A stretch of 22,274 nt of DNA from a bacterium (GTDB taxonomy: Bacteria; Bacillota; Clostridia; Oscillospirales; Acutalibacteraceae): assembly GCA_020626545.1 (NCBI GenBank), contig JAHKZS010000212.1:1-22274 (forward strand), read 5' to 3'. A model generated the notes under the pieces. The model worked only from the letters and a program-made list of their open reading frames with translations. It was not told the DNA's origin and made no database searches. Shown piece by piece: positions 10,053-17,023 of this stretch. A program made the translations under genes and the position numbers. Positions within the stretch are counted from its first letter, which is position 1. Each line of letters opens with the position of its first letter.

Positions 10053-11149
10053 CAGGTTATTTTTCCTTCCTCAACGTAAAATTTCTTTCCTTCTTTAAGT
10101 CCTTCTTCTTCTTTTAACTCGCAGGTTGTTATAAAAACCTGGTAATCTTTTATTTTATTAATTAAAAAATCTCTGCGTTTTTTGTCTAGCTCCGAAAGTA
10201 CGTCGTCCAGTAGAATTACCGGATTTTCCCCGGTTAAGTCGCTCAAAACATTTGCTTCCGCCAGTTTAAGAGAAAGAACCGCGCTGCGCTGTTGTCCTTG
10301 CGACGCGAAAACTTTAGCTTTTCTGTCGTTTATATAAATATTAAAATCATCCCTGTGAGGGCCTATATTTGTATAACCGCTTTTAATATCTTCTTTCTTA
10401 GTATTTTTTACGAAAGAATACATTTTTTCGTATATTTCTTCCTCGTTATCTCCATACTCAGCGGCGCAATTCGAACTATAAAAAATTTTTAATTTTTCTG
10501 TATTATCTGATATTCCGAAATGGTATGTTTCGGCATCATGCGATAGTTTATTTATATAAGAAAGTCTTTGGTAAATTATCTTTGCTCCGAGTCTGCACAG
10601 AGTTTCATCCCATATACCTAGAGTATTTTTTAATTCAGGATGTCTGAATATATCTTTTAGCAGAGCGTTTCTCTGATTTAATGTCTGGTTATATTTAGAA
10701 ATTACAATCGCGTTTCTTAATTTTTCTCTGCATACCGCGCTGTCGATAAATCTTCTTCTTGCCGACGGACCTCTTTTAACAAGAGTAAGATCCTCGGGGG
10801 AAAAAACAACAGCGTTGAATTTTTCTATAAGAGCCGCGGAAGAATTCTTTTTTACTCCGTTTATTATTACTTCTTTCTTATTTCCGTTAAAAACAATCTC
10901 AGCTTCCTGTTCCCTATTTCCCGAAAAAAACTCCGCTTTTATACGAGAAAATTTTTCGCCGAATTTTATAAACTCGTTTTCTTTAGAACCTTTAAAACTG
11001 TGTCCTCCGCAAAAAAGCCACAAACATTCGAGTATATTGGTTTTTCCTTGGGCATTATTTCCGTAGATAATATTTATTTTTTCGGAAGGTATAATTTCTC
11101 CGTCAACAAGATTTCTGTAATTTTTAAACTGTAACTTTCTTACGTTCAA
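10052..11149 (-). CDS. recF: DNA repair/replication protein RecF
   Basis: 365 residues, the usual length. RecF is an SMC-like ATPase that, with RecO and RecR, loads RecA at single-strand gaps and stalled forks. Seen: Walker A GNNAQGKT (30-37), the family LVKRGPSARRRFID segment (about 123-136), the ABC signature SQGQQRS (283-289) and Walker B VILLDDVLSELD (311-322). The start is TTG, giving MNVRKLQFKNYRNL, the normal N-terminus; an AGGA lies about 11 bases upstream. It follows the S4 gene by 16 bases and its stop overlaps remB. Conventional member of the dnaA-dnaN-recF-gyrB cluster. Confidence 0.97.
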   Translation of the reverse strand: MNVRKLQFKNYRNLVDGEIIPSEKINIIYGNNAQGKTNILECLWLFCGGHSFKGSKENEFIKFGEKFSRIKAEFFSGNREQEAEIVFNGNKKEVIINGVKKNSSAALIEKFNAVVFSPEDLTLVKRGPSARRRFIDSAVCREKLRNAIVISKYNQTLNQRNALLKDIFRHPELKNTLGIWDETLCRLGAKIIYQRLSYINKLSHDAETYHFGISDNTEKLKIFYSSNCAAEYGDNEEEIYEKMYSFVKNTKKEDIKSGYTNIGPHRDDFNIYINDRKAKVFASQGQQRSAVLSLKLAEANVLSDLTGENPVILLDDVLSELDKKRRDFLINKIKDYQVFITTCELKEEEGLKEGKKFYVEEGKIT

Positions 11150-11165
11150 CTTTTATCTTTTCCTA

Positions 11166-11378
11166 TCAAACGAAAACCGCTTTAATTTCTTTTCCGTCGT
11201 ACTTAACTACATCGCCGTTTTTAACCTTTTTTCCGCGCATTGTACAAACTTCGCCGTTTAATTCAACTTCTCCGTTTTGTACCGCGACTTTGGCGTGGCC
11301 TCCTGTCATACAAAGCCCCGAAAATTTTAATAAATCCTGGAGTTTTATATATTCTCCCTCAATTTTAATATTATCCAT
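11166..11378 (-). CDS. yaaA: S4-domain RNA-binding protein (YaaA/RlbA type)
   Basis: 70 residues from the ATG at 11378. The S4 fold is recognisable: [22 protein letters not shown], then [21 protein letters not shown], typical of the small YaaA proteins between dnaN and recF. The B. subtilis homologue (RlbA) is linked to ribosome assembly. I chose ATG over an in-frame TTG six bases earlier because GAGG lies seven bases before the ATG but only one base before the TTG. The gene overlaps the end of dnaN by eight bases, indicating coupled translation. Confidence 0.93.
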   Translation of the reverse strand: MDNIKIEGEYIKLQDLLKFSGLCMTGGHAKVAVQNGEVELNGEVCTMRGKKVKNGDVVKYDGKEIKAVFV

Positions 11379-12474
11379 TCGCAAGCCTCATCGGTACAAC
11401 AAGACTGATAAAACTATCGCCCTTAACGGGTTTAATAATCATCGGAGAAAGTCCGCCGTTTAAGTAAATTTTAACCTCGTCCGCGTCTATATTTCTTAGA
11501 GCGTCGAGTAAATATCTGTTATTAAAACCTATTTCAACATCTTCGCCTTTTACGGGAGCTGATATTACATCATTAGCCTTACCGATAGATGTAGTACATG
11601 AGAAATGAATTTCTTCTCCGGAGAAATTACATCTTACCGGACTCTGTAATTTATCACCGTTAAGCAGCGACATACGATCAACTGCATTTATAAGAAGTCT
11701 TGTATTTACAAGAATCTCTGTTTTACTCGAATTCGGAATAGTACTGTTATAATCAAGGAAAGTTCCCTCTATTAATCTGGAAATAACCGAGTACTCTCCT
11801 ATTTTAAACATAATATTTCTGTGTCCTACGCTTATATAAATATTTTCTTCTTCATTACCTATAATTTTTAAAACTTCCTGTTGTGTTTTTCCGGGAACAA
11901 CAAATTTTGTATTTACATTGCTATCCACATTCTCCTGACGGATAGCCATTCTATAGCCGTCTATAGCTACAATTTTAAACACTTTATTCTCAATTTCAAA
12001 AAGAGAACCCGTATAAATAGGTTTTGAATTATTATCGGAAACAGCGTAAACTGTCTGTCTTATCATTTCTTTAAGAATTTCCGCGTTAACCTCAAATCCT
12101 TCAGTTTCCTCAAACTTAGGTAAATCGGGATATTCGGCGGAATTCATACCCACAATCTGATACTCCGCGTGTCCGCTTGTAATATAGGTAATCATTCTAT
12201 CGTCAGTTTCAATACAAACAACTTCCTCGGGAAGACGTCTTACTATTTCAGATAAATATTTTGCGCTTAACACTATTTCTCCCTGTTCGGAAATAGTGGA
12301 ATCAATACTTGTATTTATACCAATTTCCAGATCGTAACCCGAAAGTGTAAGTTTAGAACCATAAGCTTTAATTAATACACCCTCTAAAGAAGGAATCGAA
12401 GCTTTACTAGATACCGCTCTCGACACAATAGAAACGGCATTTGCCAGATCCGTTCTTAATACACTGATTTTCAT
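11371..12474 (-). CDS. dnaN: DNA polymerase III beta subunit (sliding clamp)
   Basis: 367 residues from the ATG at 12474, matching the usual 365-380. DnaN forms the ring clamp that tethers the replicative polymerase and other replication and repair proteins to DNA. The start [24 protein letters not shown] and the C-terminal LVVPMRL are characteristic; three clamp domains are expected from the length and spacing. A longer reading frame opens at a GTG (12510), but the ATG has GGAG seven bases upstream and gives the conserved N-terminus. The DnaA-box region lies directly upstream, so clamp expression may respond to DnaA binding. Its stop overlaps the S4 gene. Confidence 0.97.
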   Translation of the reverse strand: MKISVLRTDLANAVSIVSRAVSSKASIPSLEGVLIKAYGSKLTLSGYDLEIGINTSIDSTISEQGEIVLSAKYLSEIVRRLPEEVVCIETDDRMITYITSGHAEYQIVGMNSAEYPDLPKFEETEGFEVNAEILKEMIRQTVYAVSDNNSKPIYTGSLFEIENKVFKIVAIDGYRMAIRQENVDSNVNTKFVVPGKTQQEVLKIIGNEEENIYISVGHRNIMFKIGEYSVISRLIEGTFLDYNSTIPNSSKTEILVNTRLLINAVDRMSLLNGDKLQSPVRCNFSGEEIHFSCTTSIGKANDVISAPVKGEDVEIGFNNRYLLDALRNIDADEVKIYLNGGLSPMIIKPVKGDSFISLVVPMRLANG

Positions 12475-12502
12475 ACTTTTTCTCCTTTTTATTAACAATA
12501 AT

Positions 12503-12511
12503 TTTTCCACA
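12503..12511 (+). promoter_or_regulatory. DnaA box (TTTTCCACA)
   Basis: One mismatch from TTATCCACA, in the leader of dnaN. It forms an inverted pair with the box at 12548-12556. Confidence 0.65.
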
Positions 12512-12547
12512 TTTTTTTAAACAATAAACATTTCTTTTTTAACATCG

Positions 12548-12556
12548 TGTGGAAAA
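12548..12556 (-). promoter_or_regulatory. DnaA box (TTTTCCACA on minus strand)
   Basis: Reads TGTGGAAAA on the plus strand. One mismatch from consensus, opposite orientation to the box 36 bases to the left. Confidence 0.65.
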
Positions 12557-12670
12557 GATTCTAAAATTTCTTAATTATTTAACATTATTAACAAACTAAA
12601 AATAAAAACTTAATATTAAAAAATCCAGTATTTAACGAAAAAATAAAAAAATTCCGCAATTCCCCATTCC

Positions 12671-12688
12671 CTACTACTACTACTACTA
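12671..12688 (-). repeat. DnaA-trio array, six perfect TAG trinucleotides
   Basis: Six uninterrupted CTA units on the plus strand, that is 3'-GAT repeats on the complementary strand, directly after a GC-containing spacer and before an A+T tract. The DnaA-trio consensus is 3'-(G/A)AT, bound by DnaA filaments on single-stranded DNA. Four AAT units follow at 12689-12700 but these do not match the trio register. Confidence 0.75.
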
Positions 12689-12726
12689 AATAATAATAAT
12701 TATTATTTTATTTTAGTAAGAAAAAT

Positions 12727-14034
12727 TTATATCGAACAATTTTTTATAATGTCATCAACTATAGAACGGAGTTTTGAATCTTTTTTCATTTTTTTAGAGG
12801 TTGTATCTATAGCGTATTTAACAGTAGAATGATCTCTACCGCCGAACTCCTGTCCTATTTTTTCTTGAGTCAGAGTAGTTAATTCGTTAACAATATATAT
12901 AGCAACCTGACGTGGACCGCTTATGTAGGCGCTTCTGTTTTTAGAGCTTCTTAAATCTTCGGCGGAAACATTGAATGTTCTCGCTACTTCTTCAATAATT
13001 TTTTCAACCGTTACCTCGGGAGGAGTATCGTTGTTTAAAATATCGGCAATAATATTCTGAACCGATTTAACAGACGGTTTTTCTCCGTCGAGATTGTTTT
13101 TAGCTTTAATTTTTTTAACTGTACCCTCGAGCTGACGGATATTATTTTTAACATTATTAGCTATGTATTCACAAACGTCGTTGGGAATTTCTATATCCAT
13201 AATCTCAGCTTTACGTTTTATAATAGCTATTCTGGTTTCTATATCGGGCGGCTGAATATCAGCTATAAGTCCCATCTCAAATCTTCCTCTTAAACGGTCG
13301 TCGAGAGTTTTTATCTCCTTTGGAGGACGGTCGGATGTAAGGATAATTTGTTTATGATCGAGATAAAGAGTTTCGAATGTGTGGAAAAATTCTTCCTGGG
13401 TACTTTCTTTTCCGCCGATAAATTGAACGTCATCTACTAAAAGTACGTCAGCATAGCGGTACTTCTGTCTGAATTCGGACATATTGGCTCTGTGTAAAGA
13501 TTCAATAAGTTCGTTAGTAAAAGTATCACCTTTCACATAGCAGATTGATTTAGAAGAATCATTCTTTTTAATCTCATTACCTATAGCGTAAAGCAAATGA
13601 GTTTTACCGAGTCCTGAGTTTCCGTAAAGAAAAAGAGGATTATAAGCTTTAGAAGGATTTTGAGCTACCGCTAAACAGGCCGCGTGAGCGAATTTGTTGG
13701 AATTACCTACGATAAAAGTATCGAATGTATATTCATAACCATTATCGGTAATCTCAATTTCTTTTTCTTCCTTAGTATCCTCCGCGGGAATTGTGAATTC
13801 TATTTTAATATCGGAATCAAATACATCCTTAAAAGCTTTTTCAAGAAGAACTTTATAGCAGCGCTCTAAAGTTTGGCGGTGAAAATCATTAGGAACCATT
13901 AAGACAGCTTTTTTATTATCGAAGTCAAGTCCGACAGGTTCAATTTTATTAATCCAAGTATTATAAGCGATGTCGGTCATATTATTTTTACAGTAATCGC
14001 AAATAACAATCCACGCATCTTTAAAATTTTCCAT
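12727..14034 (-). CDS. dnaA: Chromosomal replication initiator DnaA
   Basis: 435 residues. DnaA binds DnaA boxes, assembles with ATP into a filament, and melts the origin. Domain I (1-about 80) begins MENFKDAWIVICDYC; the linker domain II is short (about 82-102). Domain III has Walker A GNSGLGKT (138-145), Walker B LLVDDV (198-203), sensor LTSDRPP (232-238) and the Arg-containing RLRGRFE (247-253). Domain IV ends with the DNA-binding signature GGRDHSTVKYA (398-408). The ATG at 14034 has only a distant AAGG (about 15 bases upstream), which may mean weak initiation. Its promoter lies at 14127-14155, giving a leader of about 85 bases. The DnaA-trio array lies just beyond the stop codon. Confidence 0.98.
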   Translation of the reverse strand: MENFKDAWIVICDYCKNNMTDIAYNTWINKIEPVGLDFDNKKAVLMVPNDFHRQTLERCYKVLLEKAFKDVFDSDIKIEFTIPAEDTKEEKEIEITDNGYEYTFDTFIVGNSNKFAHAACLAVAQNPSKAYNPLFLYGNSGLGKTHLLYAIGNEIKKNDSSKSICYVKGDTFTNELIESLHRANMSEFRQKYRYADVLLVDDVQFIGGKESTQEEFFHTFETLYLDHKQIILTSDRPPKEIKTLDDRLRGRFEMGLIADIQPPDIETRIAIIKRKAEIMDIEIPNDVCEYIANNVKNNIRQLEGTVKKIKAKNNLDGEKPSVKSVQNIIADILNNDTPPEVTVEKIIEEVARTFNVSAEDLRSSKNRSAYISGPRQVAIYIVNELTTLTQEKIGQEFGGRDHSTVKYAIDTTSKKMKKDSKLRSIVDDIIKNCSI

Positions 14035-14126
14035 ATTTTTAAAATATTTCCTTTCTTTTATTCCTAAATTTTTAAAAGAGAGCAGTTAAAAAACAGTCCA
14101 AACTACTCCACTATAATCCGTTAACA

Positions 14127-14155
14127 ATTATACCAAATTATAATATAAAATGCAA
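14127..14155 (-). promoter_or_regulatory. dnaA promoter
   Basis: Minus strand TTGCAT (14150-14155), 17-base spacer, TATAAT (14127-14132), with TGG before the -10, an extended -10. Predicted start near 14120. Confidence 0.7.
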
Positions 14156-14306
14156 TTAAAAAATTGTAATATTATAAGTATATATATTACATTATTATAG
14201 GAAAATTTTAAAGCCTTTAAACGTTTAATATTAATTGTGTGTTTAAATAGGCATAAACACTATATATTGTGGATTTTTTTAATTAAAAAAATTATTAAAA
14301 AATTAG

Positions 14307-14335
14307 TTGACGAATTTGCTTTTTTATACTATAAT
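14307..14335 (+). promoter_or_regulatory. rpmH operon promoter
   Basis: TTGACG (14307-14312), 17-base spacer, TATAAT (14330-14335): one mismatch in total. Predicted start near 14342, giving a leader of about 43 bases with AAAGGAGG before rpmH. Expected to be very strong, as suits a ribosomal protein gene. Confidence 0.8.
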
Positions 14336-14384
14336 AGCTAGGTACATGTATTTGTAATACTATGTCCGAAAGGAGGTTTATAAA

Positions 14385-14519
14385 ATGAAGAGAACATACC
14401 AGCCTAAGAAACTCCACAGAAAAAAAGAACACGGATTTATGAAGAGAATGTCAACTCGTAACGGACGTAAGGTACTTGCGAGAAGAAGAGCTAAAGGAAG
14501 AAAAAGGTTGTCATATTAA
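14385..14519 (+). CDS. rpmH: 50S ribosomal protein L34
   Basis: 44 residues, the usual L34 length, extremely basic. It starts [18 protein letters not shown] and continues with [19 protein letters not shown], ending in LSY: an unmistakable L34. It is a structural component of the large ribosomal subunit bound to 23S rRNA. The ATG is preceded by AAAGGAGG at eight bases' spacing. It has its own promoter, and a terminator-like hairpin lies just past its stop, before rnpA. This is the first gene of the right arm and the usual neighbour of dnaA. Confidence 0.98.
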   Translation: MKRTYQPKKLHRKKEHGFMKRMSTRNGRKVLARRRAKGRKRLSY

Positions 14520-14522
14520 AAT

Positions 14523-14550
14523 AAGGCCACTTTTTTTGTGGTCTTTATTT
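14523..14550 (+). terminator. Hairpin between rpmH and rnpA (attenuator)
   Basis: 8-bp stem AAGGCCAC (14523-14530) with GTGGTCTT (14538-14545), one G-U pair, a loop of seven T, then TATTT. No promoter is evident before rnpA, so this probably lets only some transcripts continue, lowering rnpA relative to rpmH. Confidence 0.6.
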
Positions 14551-14582
14551 CTTAATCAGGAAATATGAGAACAGGTGGTTAA

Positions 14583-14915
14583 ATGAATAAGGCTGACACC
14601 TTAAAAGAAAACAGGGATTTTTCTTTTCTTTACCGCAGAGGTAAAAGTTTAGTAACTCCTGTAGTTGTTATTTATTATCGTAAAAATAAAAAAAACAATA
14701 TTCGATACGGAATAACCACCGGTAAAAAAATTGGAAACGCTGTAAAGCGTAACCGTGCGAGAAGAATTATAAGAGCGGCTTTCTCTGAATTAAAACCGTC
14801 TATAAAAGGTAACTATGATTTTATATTTGTAGCCAGGGGAAAAACACCTTACGTAAAAAGTAAGGATGTAAAGAAAGCAATGCTCAAACAGTTTAAGGAA
14901 AATGAACTGATATGA
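14583..14915 (+). CDS. rnpA: Ribonuclease P protein component
   Basis: 110 residues, typical. RnpA binds the catalytic RNase P RNA and helps position the pre-tRNA 5' leader for cleavage. The RNR motif is clear: [13 protein letters not shown] (55-67). The N-terminal [16 protein letters not shown] and [15 protein letters not shown] also match. The ATG has AGGTGGT upstream. The stop overlaps the yidD start by four bases (ATGA), so the two are translationally coupled. The rpmH-rnpA-yidD-yidC-jag order is conserved across bacteria. Confidence 0.97.
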   Translation: MNKADTLKENRDFSFLYRRGKSLVTPVVVIYYRKNKKNNIRYGITTGKKIGNAVKRNRARRIIRAAFSELKPSIKGNYDFIFVARGKTPYVKSKDVKKAMLKQFKENELI

Positions 14916-15151
14916 AAAGAATATTAATCGGATCTATCAGATATTATCAAACCTATATTTCCCCGAGAACTCTGCCTAAATGTAAGTACTATCCTACTTG
15001 CTCTCATTACGCGGTAGAGGCTATAGAAACGCACGGCGCATTTAAAGGATTTTTTCTTTCAGTATGGCGAATTTTAAGATGTAATCCCTTTTCAAAGGGC
15101 GGATTCGATCCCGTACCCGAAAAGGTGATTAAAGGGAAAAAAGAGAGGTAA
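14912..15151 (+). CDS. yidD: Membrane protein insertion efficiency factor YidD
   Basis: 79 residues, normal for the family. The signature [24 protein letters not shown] is followed by [28 protein letters not shown]. YidD is a small membrane-associated protein that helps YidC insert membrane proteins. The ATG overlaps the rnpA stop; yidC begins six bases after its stop. Conserved Cys residues at the PTCSHY and RCNP motifs are present. Confidence 0.96.
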   Translation: MKRILIGSIRYYQTYISPRTLPKCKYYPTCSHYAVEAIETHGAFKGFFLSVWRILRCNPFSKGGFDPVPEKVIKGKKER

Positions 15152-15157
15152 CCCTTA

Positions 15158-16159
15158 GTGCAAATTTTCGGTTTTTTTGGTAGTATTTTAGGATACTTAC
15201 TCTGGGCTCTGTTTTACGTATTTCAGAATTTCGGAGTTTCAATTATAATTTTTACTATTATAATTAAATTTGTATTATTTCCTTTTTCAATTAAACAGCA
15301 GAAAAGTATGGCTAATACGTCAAGACTTCAGAAGAAACAGCAGGAAATAAGAGAAAAATACGCTAATAATAAGCAGAAAGCAAACGAAGAGATACAAAAA
15401 CTTTATGAAAAAGAAGGCGTAAGCCCGGCGGGCGGATGTCTTACAAGCATAGTACCTATGCTTATTATGCTTGGAATTTTCTATTGTGTTGCGTATCCTC
15501 TTACAAATACACTGCATATTAATCAGGAAGTTGTTACAAACGCGTTGAATTTCGTTAATTCTATACCGGGATTCTCAGCTACAGGCGCGTCCGTTATGGG
15601 AACAGGAGTTAACTATCAGGAAATTTCGCTTGTAAGTACGTTAGCTGACTCTAAAGCTCTGATAGGACAGTTGTTCACAAATTCGACTGACGCGGCTAAT
15701 ATTGAGATGTTTGTAAACGGCTTTAACTTTGCGGGATTTAACTTACTTGTAAGTCCTAACAGCCAGGGAATTTTCTCGGTATATATCTTAATACCGGTTC
15801 TCTGTTTTGTAACTTCGGTAGCTACTTCGCTTCTCAGTATGAAGATTAATGGTAACTCCCAGTCACAGCAGGGATGTATGAAGATAATGTTTATCGGACT
15901 TCCTCTGTTCTCCGCGTGGATTGCGTTTTCGGTACCCGCCGCGGTAGGATTTTACTGGATTTGTAACTCCGTATTCTCACTTGTACAGACTATAATTATG
16001 GGTAAATATTACAGCCCCGTTAATCTTATAGCTAAGAATGAAGCTCAGCACGTAGCCCTTTTAGAGCAAAATGAAGCTTTAGTTAAATATGAATACGCAC
16101 CCGTAAGTTATTCCGGTGATAAAAAACAGAATAAAAAGAATGGCAAGAAAAAGAAATAG
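15158..16159 (+). CDS. yidC: YidC/Oxa1-family membrane insertase
   Basis: 333 residues from a GTG with GAGAGG nine bases upstream. YidC inserts proteins into the cytoplasmic membrane, alone or with SecYEG. The core is present: TM1 (about 24-46) ending IIIKFVLFPFSIKQQ, a cytoplasmic coiled coil (about 50-85; SRLQKKQQEIREKY), then TM segments at about 97-118 (VPMLIMLGIFYCVAYPL), 205-230, and a last pair near 255-290. The tail is Lys-rich. A 70-90 residue external loop separates TM2 and TM3, longer than I would expect. The usual groove Arg is Lys (K37). No lipobox Cys is seen, unlike the lipoprotein-type SpoIIIJ. It sits in the conserved rnpA-yidD-yidC-jag order. Confidence 0.96.
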   Translation: MQIFGFFGSILGYLLWALFYVFQNFGVSIIIFTIIIKFVLFPFSIKQQKSMANTSRLQKKQQEIREKYANNKQKANEEIQKLYEKEGVSPAGGCLTSIVPMLIMLGIFYCVAYPLTNTLHINQEVVTNALNFVNSIPGFSATGASVMGTGVNYQEISLVSTLADSKALIGQLFTNSTDAANIEMFVNGFNFAGFNLLVSPNSQGIFSVYILIPVLCFVTSVATSLLSMKINGNSQSQQGCMKIMFIGLPLFSAWIAFSVPAAVGFYWICNSVFSLVQTIIMGKYYSPVNLIAKNEAQHVALLEQNEALVKYEYAPVSYSGDKKQNKKNGKKKK

Positions 16160-16180
16160 TTTATAATTTAAGAGGTTAAA

Positions 16181-16948
16181 ATGATTAAACAAGTTATCGG
16201 AGTAGGAGATACCGAACAGGAAGCTTTAGAGAACGCTAAAGCTCAGCTTGGTTTAGATGAAAACTCTGAGTTTGATTTTGAAGTAGTACAGAGAGCTGAG
16301 AAAAAGGTTCTCGGACTGTTCGGCGGAAAACAAGCTCAGGTTAAAGTAACTGTTACTGAAAAAGATAATCCCGCGGACGCGGCGGAAGAATTCATTAAAA
16401 ATGTAGTTGACGCTATGCATCTTAACGGGATAGAGGTTGAGGTTGAAAAAACCGAAACCAGCGCTACTTTCAATATTGAGGGAGAAGATGTAGGATATAT
16501 TATTGGACGCCGGGGAGAAACTCTCGACGCTCTCCAGTATCTTACAAGTTTAGTCGCTAATCATGTTGATAACAGCTACTTTAAAATTACAGTAAATACA
16601 GGTAATTACAGAGAAAAAAGAGAGAAAACTTTAGAGATTCTCGGACGTAAACTTGCTTTTAAAGCTGTTAAAACAGGAAGAAAAACTTCCTTAGAACCGA
16701 TGAATCCCTATGAGAGAAGAATTATTCATACATCCGTACAAAAGGTCAGAGGAGCTACTTCCTGGAGTGAGGGAGAAAACGCTAACAGACACGTTGTTAT
16801 AGGTCCTGATCCTAAGGAAAGGAACCATCGCAGAAACTCAAAAGGCGGATACAGAAAAAATAATAATTCTCAGAAACCGCAGGCTAATCCCGATAGAAAA
16901 CCGCTCGACGAAAGCGGCGGCGCGGGACTTTACGGAAGAATAGATTAA
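16181..16948 (+). CDS. jag: RNA-binding protein KhpB/Jag
   Basis: 255 residues. Three domains in order: Jag-N (about 1-52, GVGDTEQEALENAKAQLGL and LGLFGGK), a KH domain with the GRRGET loop (109-114) inside GYIIGRRGETLDALQYL, and an R3H domain with Arg and His in RRIIHTSVQ (179-187). A basic, Asn-rich tail (about 210-245) follows. Family members partner with KhpA and bind many transcripts, affecting cell shape and division. The ATG has AGAGG six bases upstream. It follows yidC by 21 bases, and a terminator-like hairpin lies between it and mnmE. Confidence 0.97.
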   Translation: MIKQVIGVGDTEQEALENAKAQLGLDENSEFDFEVVQRAEKKVLGLFGGKQAQVKVTVTEKDNPADAAEEFIKNVVDAMHLNGIEVEVEKTETSATFNIEGEDVGYIIGRRGETLDALQYLTSLVANHVDNSYFKITVNTGNYREKREKTLEILGRKLAFKAVKTGRKTSLEPMNPYERRIIHTSVQKVRGATSWSEGENANRHVVIGPDPKERNHRRNSKGGYRKNNNSQKPQANPDRKPLDESGGAGLYGRID

Positions 16949-16956
16949 TAAAAATT

Positions 16957-17010
16957 AAGGTCGAGTAGACAGGTGATATTAATTACCGATGTCACCCGGC
17001 CTTTTATTTT
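16957..17010 (+). terminator. Bulged hairpin and T-rich tail between jag and mnmE
   Basis: Lower stem 16957-16963 with 16997-17003, an 8-base bulge on the left, upper stem 16972-16980 with 16988-16996 (9 bp with two G-U pairs), a 7-base loop, then TTATTTT. It begins nine bases after the jag stop and ends at the base before AGGAG, the mnmE ribosome-binding site. It could act as a partial terminator or attenuator. Confidence 0.6.
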
Positions 17011-17023
17011 AGGAGAAATCCTT

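Larger units (their letters stand above)
12475..12726. other. Origin of replication (oriC), dnaA-dnaN intergenic unwinding region
   Basis: 252 non-coding bases between dnaA and dnaN, over 80% A+T by eye. From left to right: TTTTCCACA at 12503-12511 (plus strand), the same box on the minus strand at 12548-12556, an A+T-rich stretch, a GC-containing spacer (12653-12670), six CTA repeats (12671-12688), and an A+T tract with a 16-bp palindrome (12692-12707). Order box, GC spacer, trio, A+T tract is the arrangement described for bacterial basal unwinding systems. Genes diverge in transcription around this locus, supporting the origin call. Exact borders are not determinable by eye. Confidence 0.85.
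14035..14384. other. dnaA-rpmH intergenic region with divergent promoters
   Basis: 350 bases without a gene, very A+T-rich. It holds the dnaA promoter (minus, 14127-14155), the rpmH promoter (plus, 14307-14335), and between them a tract with one DnaA-box-like site, AAATCCACA on the minus strand at 14268-14276 (two mismatches at the 5' end). It may serve as a second part of a bipartite origin, as incA/incB do in B. subtilis, but only one plausible box is visible. Confidence 0.6.

Noticed and set aside
10916..10929. Near match to the Noc binding site in recF (ATTTCCCGAAAAAA)
   Set aside because: Only the left half matches the palindrome; three mismatches in the right half, expected by chance in A+T-rich DNA.
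12475..12510. Upstream GTG start adding 12 codons to dnaN
   Set aside because: The extension overlaps a DnaA box and gives a non-conserved N-terminus; the ATG at 12474 has GGAG at good spacing.
16973..17023. GTG start adding 17 codons to mnmE
   Set aside because: It lies in the terminator-like hairpin and lacks a ribosome-binding site; the ATG at 17024 gives the conserved N-terminus.
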